A stretch of 64,000 bases of DNA, taken from positions 30,644,204-30,708,203 of the forward strand of contig OX155961.1 of NCBI GenBank assembly GCA_944548615.1, read 5' to 3'. This document shows, in pieces, positions 39,149 through 50,969 of the stretch. The position numbers and the translations under genes are program-made. The notes under the pieces are model-generated. The model did no database searches. It was not told the origin of the DNA and saw nothing but the letters and a program-made list of their open reading frames with translations. Within the stretch, counting starts at the first letter, position 1. Every line of letters begins with the position of its first letter. The stretch is from Micropterix aruncella. Lineage: Eukaryota > Arthropoda > Insecta > Lepidoptera > Micropterigidae.

Positions 39149-40384
39149 TGTCGACTACAACGGGCGAACTCGTCACCTCAGGAAGTTTTAACGATATTAG
39201 ATTGTTCTGTCTACCGTGTAATGAGCGCAGAACAATTAGGACGAAACAGTCCAACGTCTAGTTACACCACAAGCCCGTAAGAGACCAACGCCTAACCGCG
39301 AGATAACTTACTACCAGTTGCAACCAGATTACTTCGGTCTCCCGACTGGTTACATGTTCGAGGTCGCTTGCGCAGTGTGAAAGTGTCTCCCTTACGTAGC
39401 GGTGAAACGGTGTGTACCGAATCTATCGCGGACCACAGCATCCTTTGCCCGGCTGTTCACCCGGTATCGGATAGCCGATTGGTCGTTTCAAGAGCAACAC
39501 GTAAGGTGAACAACTGCCCCTGCTCTATAGGAGACAGTACTATTTCCAGACTCCCACGGCTGTCGGTCAGAATGCACAATCGATGGTCTGACGCCATACG
39601 GTGCGTAAACCGTCCAGGAGCGCCCGAAGATTGACTCTTAGAGGTGTAACGGACCTTAAGTCCATTACATGCGATCAAAAAATGCATCGATTTCCAATGA
39701 AATACACTGACACAATTCAGCTATTACTTTTAACCCATGCAGCCATGAATCAGCACGATGAAACAATACTTTTACTCGGAATATTTCGGATTGCATCATT
39801 TACCGGCCTATATAAACCGGCGAAAAAGCAACCAAATTATCATTCCCCGAGTGATCACCTTCCCCCAAGGTTGCGACGGCATATTCGGTACCCTTCTCAG
39901 GAGGTGTGTCAACGAATCCGGCTCCTTGGTTTCCTTTCCTTATCTTTCCCAGTCACGAAGCATCAGTCTGCAATCCCACAGACTCGAGCCGTGCCCAGTA
40001 CAAGATACTAGGAGCACACATACAATCCTCATACATATACCCTCGTAACCGCGGTCGCGCATTTATACACTCGCGTCAACGTAAACTGTTCGGGAAGCGT
40101 TATAACTGGCAATATCAAACCTTCGATCAATAAATTCCTTCTACTTCATTCAAAACCGCCTTTCAATACGGAGACAACTCGTAAGTTGATACCACCACTT
40201 CACACCGAACAATCCTGGAGTCTAGTGAGGGGTGGTCCCTCACATTGGTGACCCCGAAGGCCAGAGTCCTACCCTGGCTCGCACTTCTACGTGAAGGCAG
40301 CCGGATGGGTGTTGACCCGTGAGTATGACCGACCCTGAACACATGGGTCTACGTGGCCAAACTGCAACAGGGCCCATTAGCTCC
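39149..40384 (+). mobile_element. Family A element, copy 4, interrupted by an LTR
   Basis: The left part runs from TGTCGACTACAACGGGCGAA to AGATTGACTCTTAGAG. The right part resumes at GACCCCGAAGGCCAGAGTC and ends GGGCCCATTAGCTCC. The 600-bp LTR lies between. Confidence 0.8.
39645..40244 (+). mobile_element. Gypsy-like LTR (600 bp) inside family A copy
   Basis: It begins TGTAACGG and ends CCCTCACA (TG..CA), with TATATAAAC near 39811 and AATAAA near 40130 in the order expected for promoter and poly(A) signal. It is homologous along its length to the LTR at 49393-50264. TTGGTGACCCCGA, which looks like a Gypsy primer-binding site, follows at once, but it also overlaps the family A sequence GACCCGAAGG. 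The 4-base flanks do not match, so the right junction may be rearranged. Confidence 0.7.
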
Positions 40385-40744
40385 GGATCCCAATGGATAG
40401 GGTCGCGTTTACAGTTGGTTATGACTTAATTTTGTCATTTGATTTTTATAAATACAGGATGTAGTTGCAACTTCAAACATTTCAGAACCAGTTAATAAGT
40501 ATATTTGCATCTGTCAATATGAAAAATATAGAAAAAATACCAAAATAAAAATTAAAACTGTAAACAGACAAAGACTAGTTAATAAAATTACAAACGCTGC
40601 AAATTAGGAGTCTTCTTACGATATCTCTTATCATGGATTACTTATTACTGGACACACCTCTTATTGGTACAGGAAGCCACTATTTAATTCGTATTTAATT
40701 GCTATAAATTATGGTGTATTTAATTCGATCTAAGGCAACATATT

Positions 40745-41611
40745 TTTTCATTGCAAAAACGGGCCATTCGAATATTAAGTAATCTGGGTTATTTAGAATC
40801 ATGCCGTGGTCATTTCAGAAGGCTTAAAATCCTCACCCTTCCATCTCTATACGTTTTAGAATGCGTTAAATTGATCATAAAAAACCTAGCTCAGCTGCCG
40901 ATACATTCAGATAGCCATAAACACTTTACCAGGGGGAGAAATAACCTGATTCTTCCTCGTCCAAATCTTGAACTTTTTAAAAGGGATCCGAACTACGTCG
41001 GAATTATATGCTACAATAAGCTACCCTCTAGTTAAAAAAAAATATGCAGCGAAAGAAAAATGCTCCAATTTAAAAATATACTCAAATTATATCTCATTGA
41101 AAGAGAATTGTACGACATTAACGATCTCTAAAAACTGTATGCATCTCGACTATATCTCTTTCTGTAACAGGTTTTTAATCGATTTTCAGTTTGACTAAAA
41201 TGTATTGATTATTTCTATTATTAAGTAGGCACATATTAATTATACCTTGACTATTTTTATTTGCAATATAATCACTAAGACATTTTATTTTACTTTTTGA
41301 CATTCGTCACATTTTTTTTTGTTATTTTTGACATTACATTTATTAATTTTATACTAAAAAAACTTATTTTTATCGGTATTTTAAAGAATTAATTACTCTG
41401 TGTTTATATCTGGTAAACTAAAAGGTTAGACTCGATTTAATTCTACAATAATACCTTATTTATTCTTACGAGTATCCTTTAATGTTTTGATTATCATTAA
41501 TGAAGAATTCAATCATATCACGGCCAAATGTAAATGTAATTCAACTGTCTATACAACTATGTATTAATTTTTGAGGACAATAAATTATTTGATTTGATTT
41601 GATTTGATTTG
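40745..41611 (+). pseudogene. LINE 3' end with TTTGA-type tail
   Basis: The frame from 40751 reads LQKRAIRILSNLGY-like sequence, SCRGHFRRLKILTLPSLYVLE and YNKLP. A second frame continues FKNILKLYLIERELYDINDL and a stop, as in the C-terminus of Jockey/CR1-like LINEs. The 3' UTR ends in TTTGATTTGATTTGATTTGA (about 41587-41611), a simple-repeat tail typical of such elements. It is 5'-truncated and frameshifted. Confidence 0.7.
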
Positions 41612-42215
41612 AATTGTATTTATGTATCCCTCGGGATAGGTATAGGTGCGAAGTACAGTCCACATCTGACCAGTGCGATACAGTCAACGTTCGTGTATTG
41701 TTTGTCCGCTATGCGACTCACTGGATTGAAATTGAGTTAGCACAGATGTAATAACACTCGCAGCAGCAGTTGCAGGTCAGTCAATACGCCTGTAATACTT
41801 GTATCTAACTCCGTGTGTCCACTCACTACGAACAACGGGTGCATAGTCTTCATTTTGACATTTGCCAGTAAGCTCACTATCTGTGACCGCATGTTTTAGC
41901 AGCAATAACATTAATCGCCAGAGTAAAACTGCTCAGAACTATTTTGTATAATTTGTTTAGATTCCAAAATATTTGTAATTTCATCTTTAAAATCTTCGAT
42001 AGCATTAGGGCATTTCGGGTGCCATTTGAAATGGATTATTATTATACTTAGCTGGATGCACCGTTCTCTTAATAAGTAGGTACTAAGGAAAAGCAAGTAT
42101 CCTCAGCAAAGTTCCTAGAATTCACGATAGATAGTTAGCCGAGATGGTTTATACGCGATAAGGTAGGCAGAGCATGTTTTGCGCTTTATCGAACCACCGC
42201 TCTTTTAGGACCATT
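41612..42215. other. Intergenic, nothing recognised
   Basis: No motif on either strand; only short frames. Confidence 0.45.
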
Positions 42216-42450
42216 TTACTTTCCTGGCAAATGTATGTATTGTGAACGCACTTCTGTGTGTGTGTATTCCTCCACGATAGCGTCCACCTGCTTCACCCGA
42301 TTTAGCTGAAATTTGGTATGCAGGTATCATTTGGTCATGGCAAGAGTTGAAAATATTGTGGTTGAAATCAGTCTACCAGGCGGCGCGCTAGTCATACATC
42401 AATCTCGAATACAAACACGAACACGAACACGAAGACCGGGTTCGTGTAAG
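42215..42450 (-). repeat. Family B tail, inverted, plus ACGAAC minisatellite
   Basis: In reverse complement it shows the GACTGATTTCAACCACAATATT, CCAAATTTCAGCTAAATCGG and GTGGAGGAATACACACACAC blocks. At 42410-42445 the word CGAACACGAACACGAA forms a short hexamer repeat. Confidence 0.65.
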
Positions 42451-43990
42451 ATTTTATAGATCCAGGTAACATCTTATAAATCTCTTATAGATCTTATAGA
42501 TCCAGATCCAAAAGATGGTAGAGCTCAATAACGGTGACAGTTCCGATCTATCAGGATGGATGGCAACCCTGCGCATGTTTCACCAGTCACCCAAAAGATA
42601 TAGAATTCAAATATAACTTTATAAAATCAGTTTTTAGTAGAAGTAACAATAAAAACGCGGTGTACTATTTTAACATCTTTTCAATTATGGTTTTTATCCG
42701 ACCAGTCAAAATTTCAAACGCTTATTTTGTTATATATTTTACAACATAGAAACAGCTGCCTTAACAATTAATAGGTTTGAATGAAATTCGTCTTGAAGTG
42801 AATTTATTAAAAAACATTTATTTAACAACAATATTAACAAACATTTATTGAATAGTTACAAAGAACTTAGAAAGTGTTAAGGTTTTACATTTATTCAAAT
42901 GATAGGTAGTTAAAACATTAGTGATTTAGCTACATATGGTAAAAGTATATTTCACTACTGCATAAATTCCTATGACAAAGTTTGTGTCGACAAAATTCTG
43001 GAGTCAAATGTCCCACCAATCAAAAAAAAATTAAAAACCACAGAAATGTCCCGTTACATGACGGTCGATTTTATAAAAGGTCTAACGATATCTCTTGATA
43101 TGGCAGACGCAATCTGTAGCATAAAAAACTACATCATAAACTTGGTGTAAACAAGAAACTAGTTTACAAAGTTAGAAAGAAAAATAGTTTACGCTTAGCT
43201 TAAATCATGAAACGTTTTTAATCTTCCTCGAGGGACAATATCGGAAGCTCCCGGAAGCTTGACTAGGTAAACATGTTATGATAAAGATGCTGGGAAGAAT
43301 CAAGCCTAGAAACCAAATTGCTTGCTAACTACCAAATACCTCAAAAACATTAATAATATAAAATTAAAGAATTTTATTCACAACAAAAAAAATGAATAAG
43401 AAGCTAGAATGAAAAGTTAAGCTAATAACAGAAAGTCGAAATTATTTCTATCCATTAGTAAACACACAGATTATAATTAGACAGGTCAATACTCATCAGT
43501 ACAAATAAAATATTTACAATAAAGAATTTAAAATTAAAAAATAATTATAATAGTAGTAATCGAATTATAGAAGTTAGTCAGTTTCCTGCGAAAGGAAGTG
43601 AGCTCTTGGACTGTCAGATCAGATCAGAGCGAGCAAACGATGTTCAGTTTACTTTGCATTCTCTCGGAAGCAATACAATTCTGCGTTCAATCAAACAGAA
43701 CATCGCGATTGTTTGTCTGCAGCAATATATTGACACTGATTCAACGTATGTTATTGTATCACTATCTACGCCTAGGTGATTGAGGGATGAGGCTATAATT
43801 ATCTGAGGATATAACTATTTCGTGGTTATTTGACGAAGATCTCGAGGAAAGCCACGATTAAAGTTTACATATAATACTTAATTTTTTGTGAACGCGTGTA
43901 TGGTTTCGCTGCTCTAGGTGGCAGATTAGCTTGTCCATAAAATTCGTAAAACAATATAAAAAAAAAAGAATAATAAAAAAAGATATAGTA
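42450..43990. other. AT-rich intergenic DNA, nothing recognised
   Basis: Short frames only (for example 42534-42749 and 43598-43783) with no motif. Confidence 0.5.
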
Positions 43991-44008
43991 ATACATATAT
44001 AGCAACAG

Positions 44009-44690
44009 TGGGTGTCGACTACAACAGGAGAACTCGTCACCCTAGGCTGGTATTACGATAGGTGTTCGTTCTTTCAGCCGTGGGATGAGCGTAGAAGACT
44101 TAGAGACGATACAAATCTACTGTCTAACTATAACAACATGCCTGTCAGAGACCAACGCCGACTACGGCGAGGCACTGAGAAAGTTATCCAGCTGGCAGCC
44201 TCGCCCTCTGACTACCGGTTTTGGAAATATATCTCTGTCTGGAATTAACCATCAGGATACCTCCTTCCTCCCGACTAGTCACAGGTTCGAAGTCGCTTCC
44301 CTTACGTAGCGGTGATGCGATGTCTACCGAATCTATCGCGGACCACGGCATCCTTTGCGCGGCTTTTCACCCAGTAGCCGAATGGTCGTTTCAAGAGCAG
44401 TTGCCGTAATGTTAAAACTACCCCCGCTCTATAGGAAACAATGCTGTTTTCCGACTCCCCCTGCTGTTAGTCGAAATGCACAATAGATTGGCTGATGTCG
44501 CACGGTGCGCAAACAGACCAGGAGCGCCCAAAGGTTGACTTCTAAGGGAAACTCGCCCGCAGGCCAGAGTCCCACCCGGGCTCGCATATCTGCGTGAAGA
44601 CCGCACCGGATAGGTGTTGTCCCGTGCGTTTGGCCGACCCTAAACATATGGGTCTTAGTGTCCAAACTGCAACAGGGCCCATTAGCTCCA
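44009..44690 (+). mobile_element. Family A element, copy 5, with 14-bp TSD
   Basis: It runs from GGTGTCGACTACAACAGG to GGGCCCATTAGCTCCA. ATATATAGCAACAG (43995-44008) precedes it and ATATATAACAACAG (44691-44704) follows: 13 of 14 bases agree. This supports the retroposition reading of the family. Confidence 0.85.
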
Positions 44691-44704
44691 ATATATAACA
44701 ACAG

Positions 44705-45470
44705 ATATAATAATAAATATAATAATAACACAGTCCCGTCCGTATATAATAATAAAAGTGGGTCGGGTCAGACCTGCGAAGAGCCAGGCGATCTCTCTTA
44801 ACACTTCACATATACGATTCTCCAATAAAATGGAGGAGCGAATGAAATAGTTTCCGAAACACATATCACTTTTATGGTGGCGGTAGCGGTGAGTTGTTGA
44901 ATGGGTTAAAATTCAATTGACATAAAGAAGAGACAACAACACGATCGCAGCCCGCCATTCCGGCTGTTGTTTTTAGCATGCGCATTTATTTCAATGGAGC
45001 GTGGGCTCGCGTGCGGCCCTATTTTGTGTGTTCTGCCATTCGTCCGGTTAGTTTCGGATCGCTTTTTATTACACGCAACCTTTCGTTGATTCGTAGCAGT
45101 ATCGCGTTTTTCACGCATGGCCAGCGGACCGGCTATCTCGTCCGCGGCGCGGTTTATACCACAATGGCCGGGTTGGCAGCCAGTAAAAGAGGAAGGGGTT
45201 GTAAACCCCCACCCTCTACCCCACGCACACACACACACATCAGACCTGCCGAAACACGCGCGCTATTTTTATCGGGGCATTATTTTTTTATGAGACGTTA
45301 CATCTTGGAAGCTGCGGAATAGATTCAGCTCGCACTGTAATGGCAAATTCACGTTTAAGTCATCTACAGCCTCGATCAGCGTTTTTAAGATTAATACCTA
45401 CAAAAAACTTTAACAAAAAAAAAACCCGAATCCAAAAATGTTTTATAAGTGCAGCAGCCATGTCATGGTA
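44705..45470. other. Intergenic, unassigned, partly GC-rich
   Basis: Overlapping open frames on both strands at 44906-45322 coincide with higher GC and an ACAC run at 45228. No protein is recognised and I do not call a gene. Confidence 0.4.
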
Positions 45471-45474
45471 ATAC

Positions 45475-46075
45475 TTATGATGGGCTATCATAATTGAATG
45501 CGTGTACAAAATGTTGTGCCTCCCCACTGGCTGTTGACCGTTGAGGAGTTCCCTCGTTGGAAGCCAACCCTGGGTGCTGCAGTCCTGTCTTGGCGAAACT
45601 TAGAACGGGCTGTCGTAATTGAATGCATATACGAAATTTCGTATCTGTGCTGTTGGCCGTTAAGGAGTACTCTTGCCGGGAGCCAACCCTGGGTGCAACA
45701 GCCATGTCATGGTAAAATTTAGAACGGGCTATTATAACTGAATGAGTATGCAAAATTTCGTGTCTGTGCTGTTGACCGCTGAGGAGGATCCTCATCGGGA
45801 GCCAACCCAGGGTATAGAATCGGGTCAGCTTACTGCAAAAATAAATATATTGTCATCGGAATTGAATAAACATGTACATTTTCAACTTCATATGATATTA
45901 TTTGAGGAGTTCCCTCAATTTCTCATGGATCCCATCATCAGAACAGGATTTTGGCAAAAATGGCACCAGTATATCCTTTAACATATTAAAAAAAAAAAGA
46001 GTTCTGAGGTAATAAAACATAAAAAAGATACAACCGAATTGATAACCTCCTCCTATTTTGGAGTCGGTTAAAAAA
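45475..46075 (+). repeat. Tandem array of 120-125 bp unit plus conserved end
   Basis: The words TAATTGAATG / TAACTGAATG at 45491, 45616 and 45735 mark three units, each with GTTGACCG or GTTGGCCG, GAGGAGT-type sequence and GGGAGCCAACCC. After the array come ATGGATCCCATCATCAGAACAGGATTTTGGCAAAAATGGCACC-like sequence (45926-45966) and the end AACCTCCTCCTATTTTGGAGTCGGTTAAAAAA, a terminal pattern common in Lepidoptera repeats. Confidence 0.75.
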
Positions 46076-46079
46076 TAAC

Positions 46080-46770
46080 AGTTGAACTTGTTGGTAATAT
46101 ACATACACCTCTCTACATAAAAAGGCATCCTAAAAGTCTGCTACGTAGACATCGCAAATGCTAAAAACAGCCATTGGCCTCATTGCTCAGCCGCGTATTA
46201 TATTTTTAGCTCTTTTATTTTTCATCAATGAATAACAAGAGCTGATGAAGGTATACTTTGCTATATGAAATCTACATAGCTAATAATATGAAATTTGGTA
46301 TAAATTATCCGGCCAATTTAAAAAAATAATATGTTCAACTTTGGCCATATTAACACCATTAAAAGAGGAAGGGGTTGAAAACCGGGGAGGAAGTGAAGCC
46401 TCCTACTCCACGCGCACATCCATCGATTACCCAATATACCACCCTATATATCCGTGGTATATAATGCTAATAATACCGGGCCTAAACTAATACTGGGTGA
46501 TTGGAGGATCGATAGAAAGTATAGTGGGGGTATTATAAACAGGTGATGATCAATTATAAACAGAATACAATATATTTCTTCGGTTTATAATTAAATCTCA
46601 GTTAGCCCCTATCAGTGACTGTTATTTTTGTAAGCAAAGTCAATGTTTTATAGTAGTTTTATAGTCATTATATTATTCTTAAATAAATGAATGAATAAAT
46701 AAACAAGTGTGATTTTTTATAAAGTGGTGGTAATATTAAAATGAGTAGAGTTACCCAATAAATATAAAAA
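46080..46770. other. Intergenic, nothing recognised
   Basis: AT-rich. It ends with an AAATGAATGAATAAATAAAC simple run near 46685 that may be an old retroposon tail. Confidence 0.45.
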
Positions 46771-46865
46771 TCGGTTGAGTCACCCCAATACTTTCCTGTC
46801 AAGTAGCCAGGAACTTAATTCATCTGAATATTAATATAATAAATCCTACCACAACCCCACCCCCC
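46770..46865 (+). repeat. Family B head fragment
   Basis: It has the GGTTGAGTCACCCCAATACT, TTTCCTGTCAAGTAGCC and TTCATCTGAATATTAAT blocks in order, then a C-rich stretch. Confidence 0.6.
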
Positions 46866-46898
46866 ACTCTCAATCTAGCGCCACCATTTAACCCTCGA

Positions 46899-47010
46899 AA
46901 TCGAAATCAAAATCGACTTTTCCGACCTTTCAGACTTTTTCGACTTTTTCGACTTTTTCGACATTTTTGACTTTTTGACTTTTCGACTTTTCGACTTCGA
47001 CTTTTCGAAT
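46899..47010 (+). repeat. GACTTTTTC minisatellite
   Basis: Nine-base units GACTTTTTC with one-base variants form this tract. On the minus strand they read as a Lys/Ser-rich peptide, which I treat as low complexity, not a gene. Confidence 0.85.
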
Positions 47011-47465
47011 TTTGTGTCTGCTGTTGACCGTTGAAGAGTTCCCTCGTTGGGAGCCAACCCGGGTACATCAGCCATGTCATGGTGTAACTTGAAAGTTGCT
47101 ATCATAATTGAATACGTGCACACAATTTTGGGTCTCTGCTGTTGACCGCTTAGGAGTCCCCTCATCGGGAGCCAACCAAGGGTACATCAGCCATGTCATA
47201 GTAAAACTTGGAAGGGGCTCTCATAATTGAATGCGTATACAAAATTTTGAGTCTCTGCTGTTGACCGCTTAGGAATTCCCTCGTCGGGAGCCAACACTGG
47301 GTGGACGGATTTCAACCACAATCTTTTCAGCTCATGCCATGACCAAATGATGCCTGCATGCCAAATTTCAGCTCAATCGGATGAAGTATTTCGGCACTAT
47401 AATCGGAGAATACACACAGACACACAGAAGTGCGTCCACAATACTTTCCTTAAACAGAAAAGTAA
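47010..47465 (+). repeat. Minisatellite (119-125 bp units) joined to family B tail
   Basis: Units at about 47010, 47105 and 47224 carry GCTGTTGACCG, CCCTCGTCGGGAGCCAAC and CATCAGCCATGTCAT. The array runs straight into the family B tail (GATTTCAACCACAATC..CAGACACACAGAAGTGCG). Confidence 0.75.
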
Positions 47466-47613
47466 TAATGGAAACAAGACAGAAATAAATAACATACGTC
47501 AACTGAATATCGAAGGAAGCAATGGAAACGCGATCAGGTTTTCAAGTTGTCTCGGTGGCAAAGCCACAGAGTTCCAGATCTGGGTGGCCGGCACTGCAAG
47601 CTGTGAACTGTAA

Positions 47614-48190
47614 GCAATTATTCAAAACAATTATTTATTTATGAAACATTTCTCAAATTTTACAGCGACCTTTGCTGAAGTATGACGTATAAATAATAAC
47701 TTACCCTCCCAAAAGACTTAAATAGAAGCCACTCCAAAGCCGAGTATCAAATACGGATAAAAGATGTACCCCTTGTAAAATGATTTTATTGTGGCAATAT
47801 GCCCTGTGGTGGAAGTCGCCGATCTCGGCCCCCTCCCCTCTCTCCGCTTTTCTTATGCAAAATAGGTTTTCTCCTCGGAATCCAACAATAGAGGCATACT
47901 TGCAAATTTTCTTCCCTTGAAGGGCGACCGCCGCGCTGCCCCGGCGGCTAGCTGAATATTTGTATTTTAAATAATACAAAATGGTAATGATAAGTCCATT
48001 ATGCGGGACCAGTGAATAATAAATTAAACTATAACAACAATGGCCATGTTTACGCTGAGCGGTCTCGGTCCCCGCGTGCGTTTATGATTTATTTGGCGAA
48101 ATTCTACGCAAATTTAACCTAAATAAGGAAGAGGTAATAAGGAGTCACGTTCAGTACTCCAATGTTCAGGACGACGAAGATTATACATAT
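47614..48190. other. Intergenic, unassigned
   Basis: A 92-codon minus-strand frame (47701-47979) is open but shows no recognisable domain. Composition is mixed. Confidence 0.35.
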
Positions 48191-48675
48191 TGCCGCGCTC
48201 AGATCGTCGAAAGCTAAATATTTCCAAAATGGGATATCATCTCCATTGGATGCACTATACTGCTATAGTGGCCGCAAACCTTCATGACATTCTGGGTCGT
48301 AAAACGTGCGAGCAAGACAGCACATCAGCGTTCTCGCTCTACAAGAGATGTGGCGCATGGTGTCAGGCTATCGATATCGATTGATTCTTATATCGATGAT
48401 TACATACAAGAAAACTATTAAAGACGACTATTATTGTCAAAACCCGGCTTTAATAACAAACCCAGATAGAATTGCGAAATTAAAACGGATATTCTATCCG
48501 CAAAACTAACGAAGCCATTGAAAATGTAACAATAGAAAATTGGAAAAAATGTGTTCGTCTCGCTGAAGCTCTGCAAGAACAGGATTTAAAGAGCTCATAT
48601 GTATGCGACCGCCTTATAATAAATATCGGCGAAGACGATAGCGACACCGAGGACAACGATGATGATCTCGATTAA
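48190..48675 (+). pseudogene. Degenerate DDE-transposase-like C-terminal remnant
   Basis: The clearest part, 48499-48675, reads TNEAIENVTIENWKKCVRLA then EALQEQDL and ends in an acidic tail GEDDSDTEDNDDDLD before a stop. An AI..VT..DWKKC..HAE.LQ pattern with an acidic end is what I recall from C-termini of insect DDE-type transposases. Upstream frames (48190-48490) are broken. No catalytic DDE residues are identifiable. Confidence 0.4.
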
Positions 48676-49388
48676 GAAGCACCAGAAGCACTCTCAACTT
48701 GTACCAAATAATCGCATTTTTTGTGGTTTTGATGGCTTCTAGGATGAAATTAAAAACTCCAAAAAGATTTTTTCCGGCGTTTTACATGTTCTAGAGTCCA
48801 TTTAAACTAGTAAAGCGTTTGTGTCTGTCTGTCCGGACGTTACTATGTACAATAACTCAGTTAGTGTCTTGTTATGTTATGTGTGTAAATGTGTGTCTTA
48901 CTATGTATCCGACCATATCAATATCGAAAATCCATCGATATCGATAGTGAGGCGTGGCCGGGGATAGCGCATCCCTATATCTTGTGCGAGGGAGAAAAGT
49001 GATGTGCTATCTTGCTTCCACTTTTTATTGCCCCGTGTGTCAGGAAGGATTGCGTTTAGTATAGTAATATATTTCTTATGGACGATTAAAATTTTATTAA
49101 TTTTATTTATTTACTTATTTATTGACTTAACATAAAATGCATCATTCTTATGTATTATATTGCATTATGTTTATTATCTTATATTATATTAAGTAGTATA
49201 TATTTTTAAAATATTTATTTCCGTTCGATTATGTGCTACGAATGGTAGGATACAAAAATTTTGAAACGCGTCGATATATTTCCCTAATTATATTAGCATA
49301 TAAATTAATTCAAAGTACTATTTATTTGCCAGAGATACTATATACATTTGAATTGTACGTACCTGTAAATTACACAGCGAGGAGATCG
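48676..49388. other. Intergenic, nothing recognised
   Basis: AT-rich. CGATATCGATAGTG and similar ATCGAT-rich words at 48920-48950 and 48370-48395 may be decayed inverted ends of the transposase remnant. Confidence 0.4.
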
Positions 49389-49392
49389 CATT

Positions 49393-50264
49393 TGTGATGG
49401 GCCACCCCTCACTAGACTCCAAGTTGTTTGATGTGAGGAGGTGGTGTCAACTTGCACGTTATCTCCGTATTGAAAGTCGATTGAATGTATATCAGGAGGT
49501 ATTTATTGGTATCAGATGGAATTTATATTTTTTCAATTTCAATTTCAATTTATTTCCAAAAAATCTTAACAGATTGTAGAAACTTAATATTTAGGTACAT
49601 TTAAATTACAGTATATTAGTTCGTTTTTACAATATTTAAATTTATCACCACGTACATACAGTTACTTCTTTTTTTTAGTATATTAGTTCAGTAATTAATA
49701 CAGTATATTAGTTCGTTAATTATATATAGTAATTTATATTGCCAGTTTGTTGACGTTTCCCGAATATGTCAGGGGTTGACGCGAATGTGGTAGTTATTTG
49801 CCTGAAGTTACGAGGGTGCATGGATAAGGATTATAGTTTGTGCTCAGAGTATCTCGTACTCGACACGGCTCGAGTCTGTAGGAGTTCAGACTGATGCTTG
49901 CTCGTCTCGGTATGAGGAGGGAAAGAAGAGGTACCCAAAATGGTCGGATCCGTTGACCTAACTCGTGAGAGTAGTACCGGGTTGGTTCCGCCGCTGTCTT
50001 GGGGGAGTGATCATTCGAGAAATGATACCCTGGTGCTATTTTCGCCGCCTTATAAAGGCCGAAAAATTACGCAATCCAAAATATTGTTCAAATTGTTCAT
50101 TGTGTAAAAATGTTGTTCAATGTAACTGATTTGACAAAGCAGTTAAAATTCGTGCTAATTCAGCGCTTCACGAGGTGGAACAATGGCTGTATTGAAGTCA
50201 GTGCATTTCACTGGAATTCAATGCATTTGTTGACTGGCATGTACGATACTTAGGGATCGTTACA
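49393..50264 (-). mobile_element. Solo LTR, Gypsy-like, with 4-bp TSD
   Basis: In minus orientation it starts TGTAACGATCCC and ends CCCATCACA. CATT stands directly outside both ends on the plus strand (49389-49392 and 50265-50268). Along its length it matches the LTR at 39645-40244, including ACTCGAGCCGTG and the GTCTAGTGAGGGGTGG end. Only one LTR with a clean target duplication means LTR-LTR recombination removed the body. About 49505-49740 is a later insertion. Confidence 0.85.
49505..49740 (-). mobile_element. AT-rich insertion in the solo LTR (LINE-tail-like)
   Basis: Relative to the LTR at 39645 this stretch is extra. It begins TTCAATTTCAATTTCAATTT, which in minus orientation is an (ATTGAAA)n-type tail. 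The word AGTATATTAGTTCGTT..TACA is repeated (49609 and 49697). A short truncated LINE 3' UTR is the likeliest reading. Confidence 0.4.
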
Positions 50265-50274
50265 CATTTATTGT

Positions 50275-50600
50275 TTAATGTGCCGTACCATCGCACAAAT
50301 ATTTTTGTAGACAGGCCAGTGGGGAGGGTTATAGCTCTCCTTAATTCCTTACCTACTGAAATAGACATCTTTTTAAATCCTTTTGACAGCTAAAAAAGGC
50401 AACTCCCTGCTATCTCATGTTTATCATAATCTTTGTTTTACATAGTTTTATGTTTTTTTTGTTCAATGTTAGCATTTATTTACTTATGTAAGTCCTTTAT
50501 TATGGACTTACACTCTATATTTAATATTCAAGGGTGAATTGGATTCGTCTGTAATGCTCTTGAATAATATTTAAGACAAATAAATAAATAAATAAATGAA
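50275..50600 (+). pseudogene. LINE C-terminal fragment with AAAT tail
   Basis: The frame reads VPYHRTNIFVDRPVGRVIAL then LNSLPTEIDIFLNPFDS and a stop, as at the end of many Jockey/CR1-like LINEs (RVAR..ALYN.LP..I). Its 3' UTR ends in AATAAATAAATAAATAAATG near 50577-50599. Confidence 0.6.
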
Positions 50601-50724
50601 TAGTAAGTCTATGCAGGCATATTATTTTTTAAGAGATGATTTGCAGAAGATTGTTCTCTGTCCTTGAACGACCTATGTATGTATGTCGTCAAGAAGCCAT
50701 TCAATTACAAGGTCAGAAATACCT

Positions 50725-50966
50725 AAACTATGCTTATTATGCGTATAAATCAAGAATATTACGCACTGATTGAATCACATCTGCGCTATTGTATTCATTT
50801 ATGGGGTACTGCAGCGCACATCAACAGTATATTCACCCTGCAGAAAAGAGCCATATGTGCGATATTAGGTCAGACAGAATTCTTGCGAAAAATGTTACCG
50901 TGTGAATTAATTGGTAGTCGCAAAATTATATATGTTGCTAACCGTTACAAATCAATAATAACCTAA
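50725..50966 (+). pseudogene. LINE fragment after the RT domain
   Basis: The frame reads YALIESHLRYCIHLWGTAAH then INSIFTLQKRAI and KIIYVANRY, a typical thumb/C-terminal segment of a CR1/Jockey-type LINE. It is truncated on both sides, so this fragment and the one at 50275 come from separate insertions or a rearrangement. Confidence 0.65.
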
Positions 50967-50969
50967 AAA

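Noticed and set aside
44906..45322. Overlapping 110- and 114-codon frames
   Set aside because: No recognisable domain and both strands open, as expected from local GC content and an ACAC run.
46875..47165. Lys/Ser-rich 96-codon minus-strand frame
   Set aside because: It is created by the GACTTTTTC minisatellite and neighbouring repeat units.
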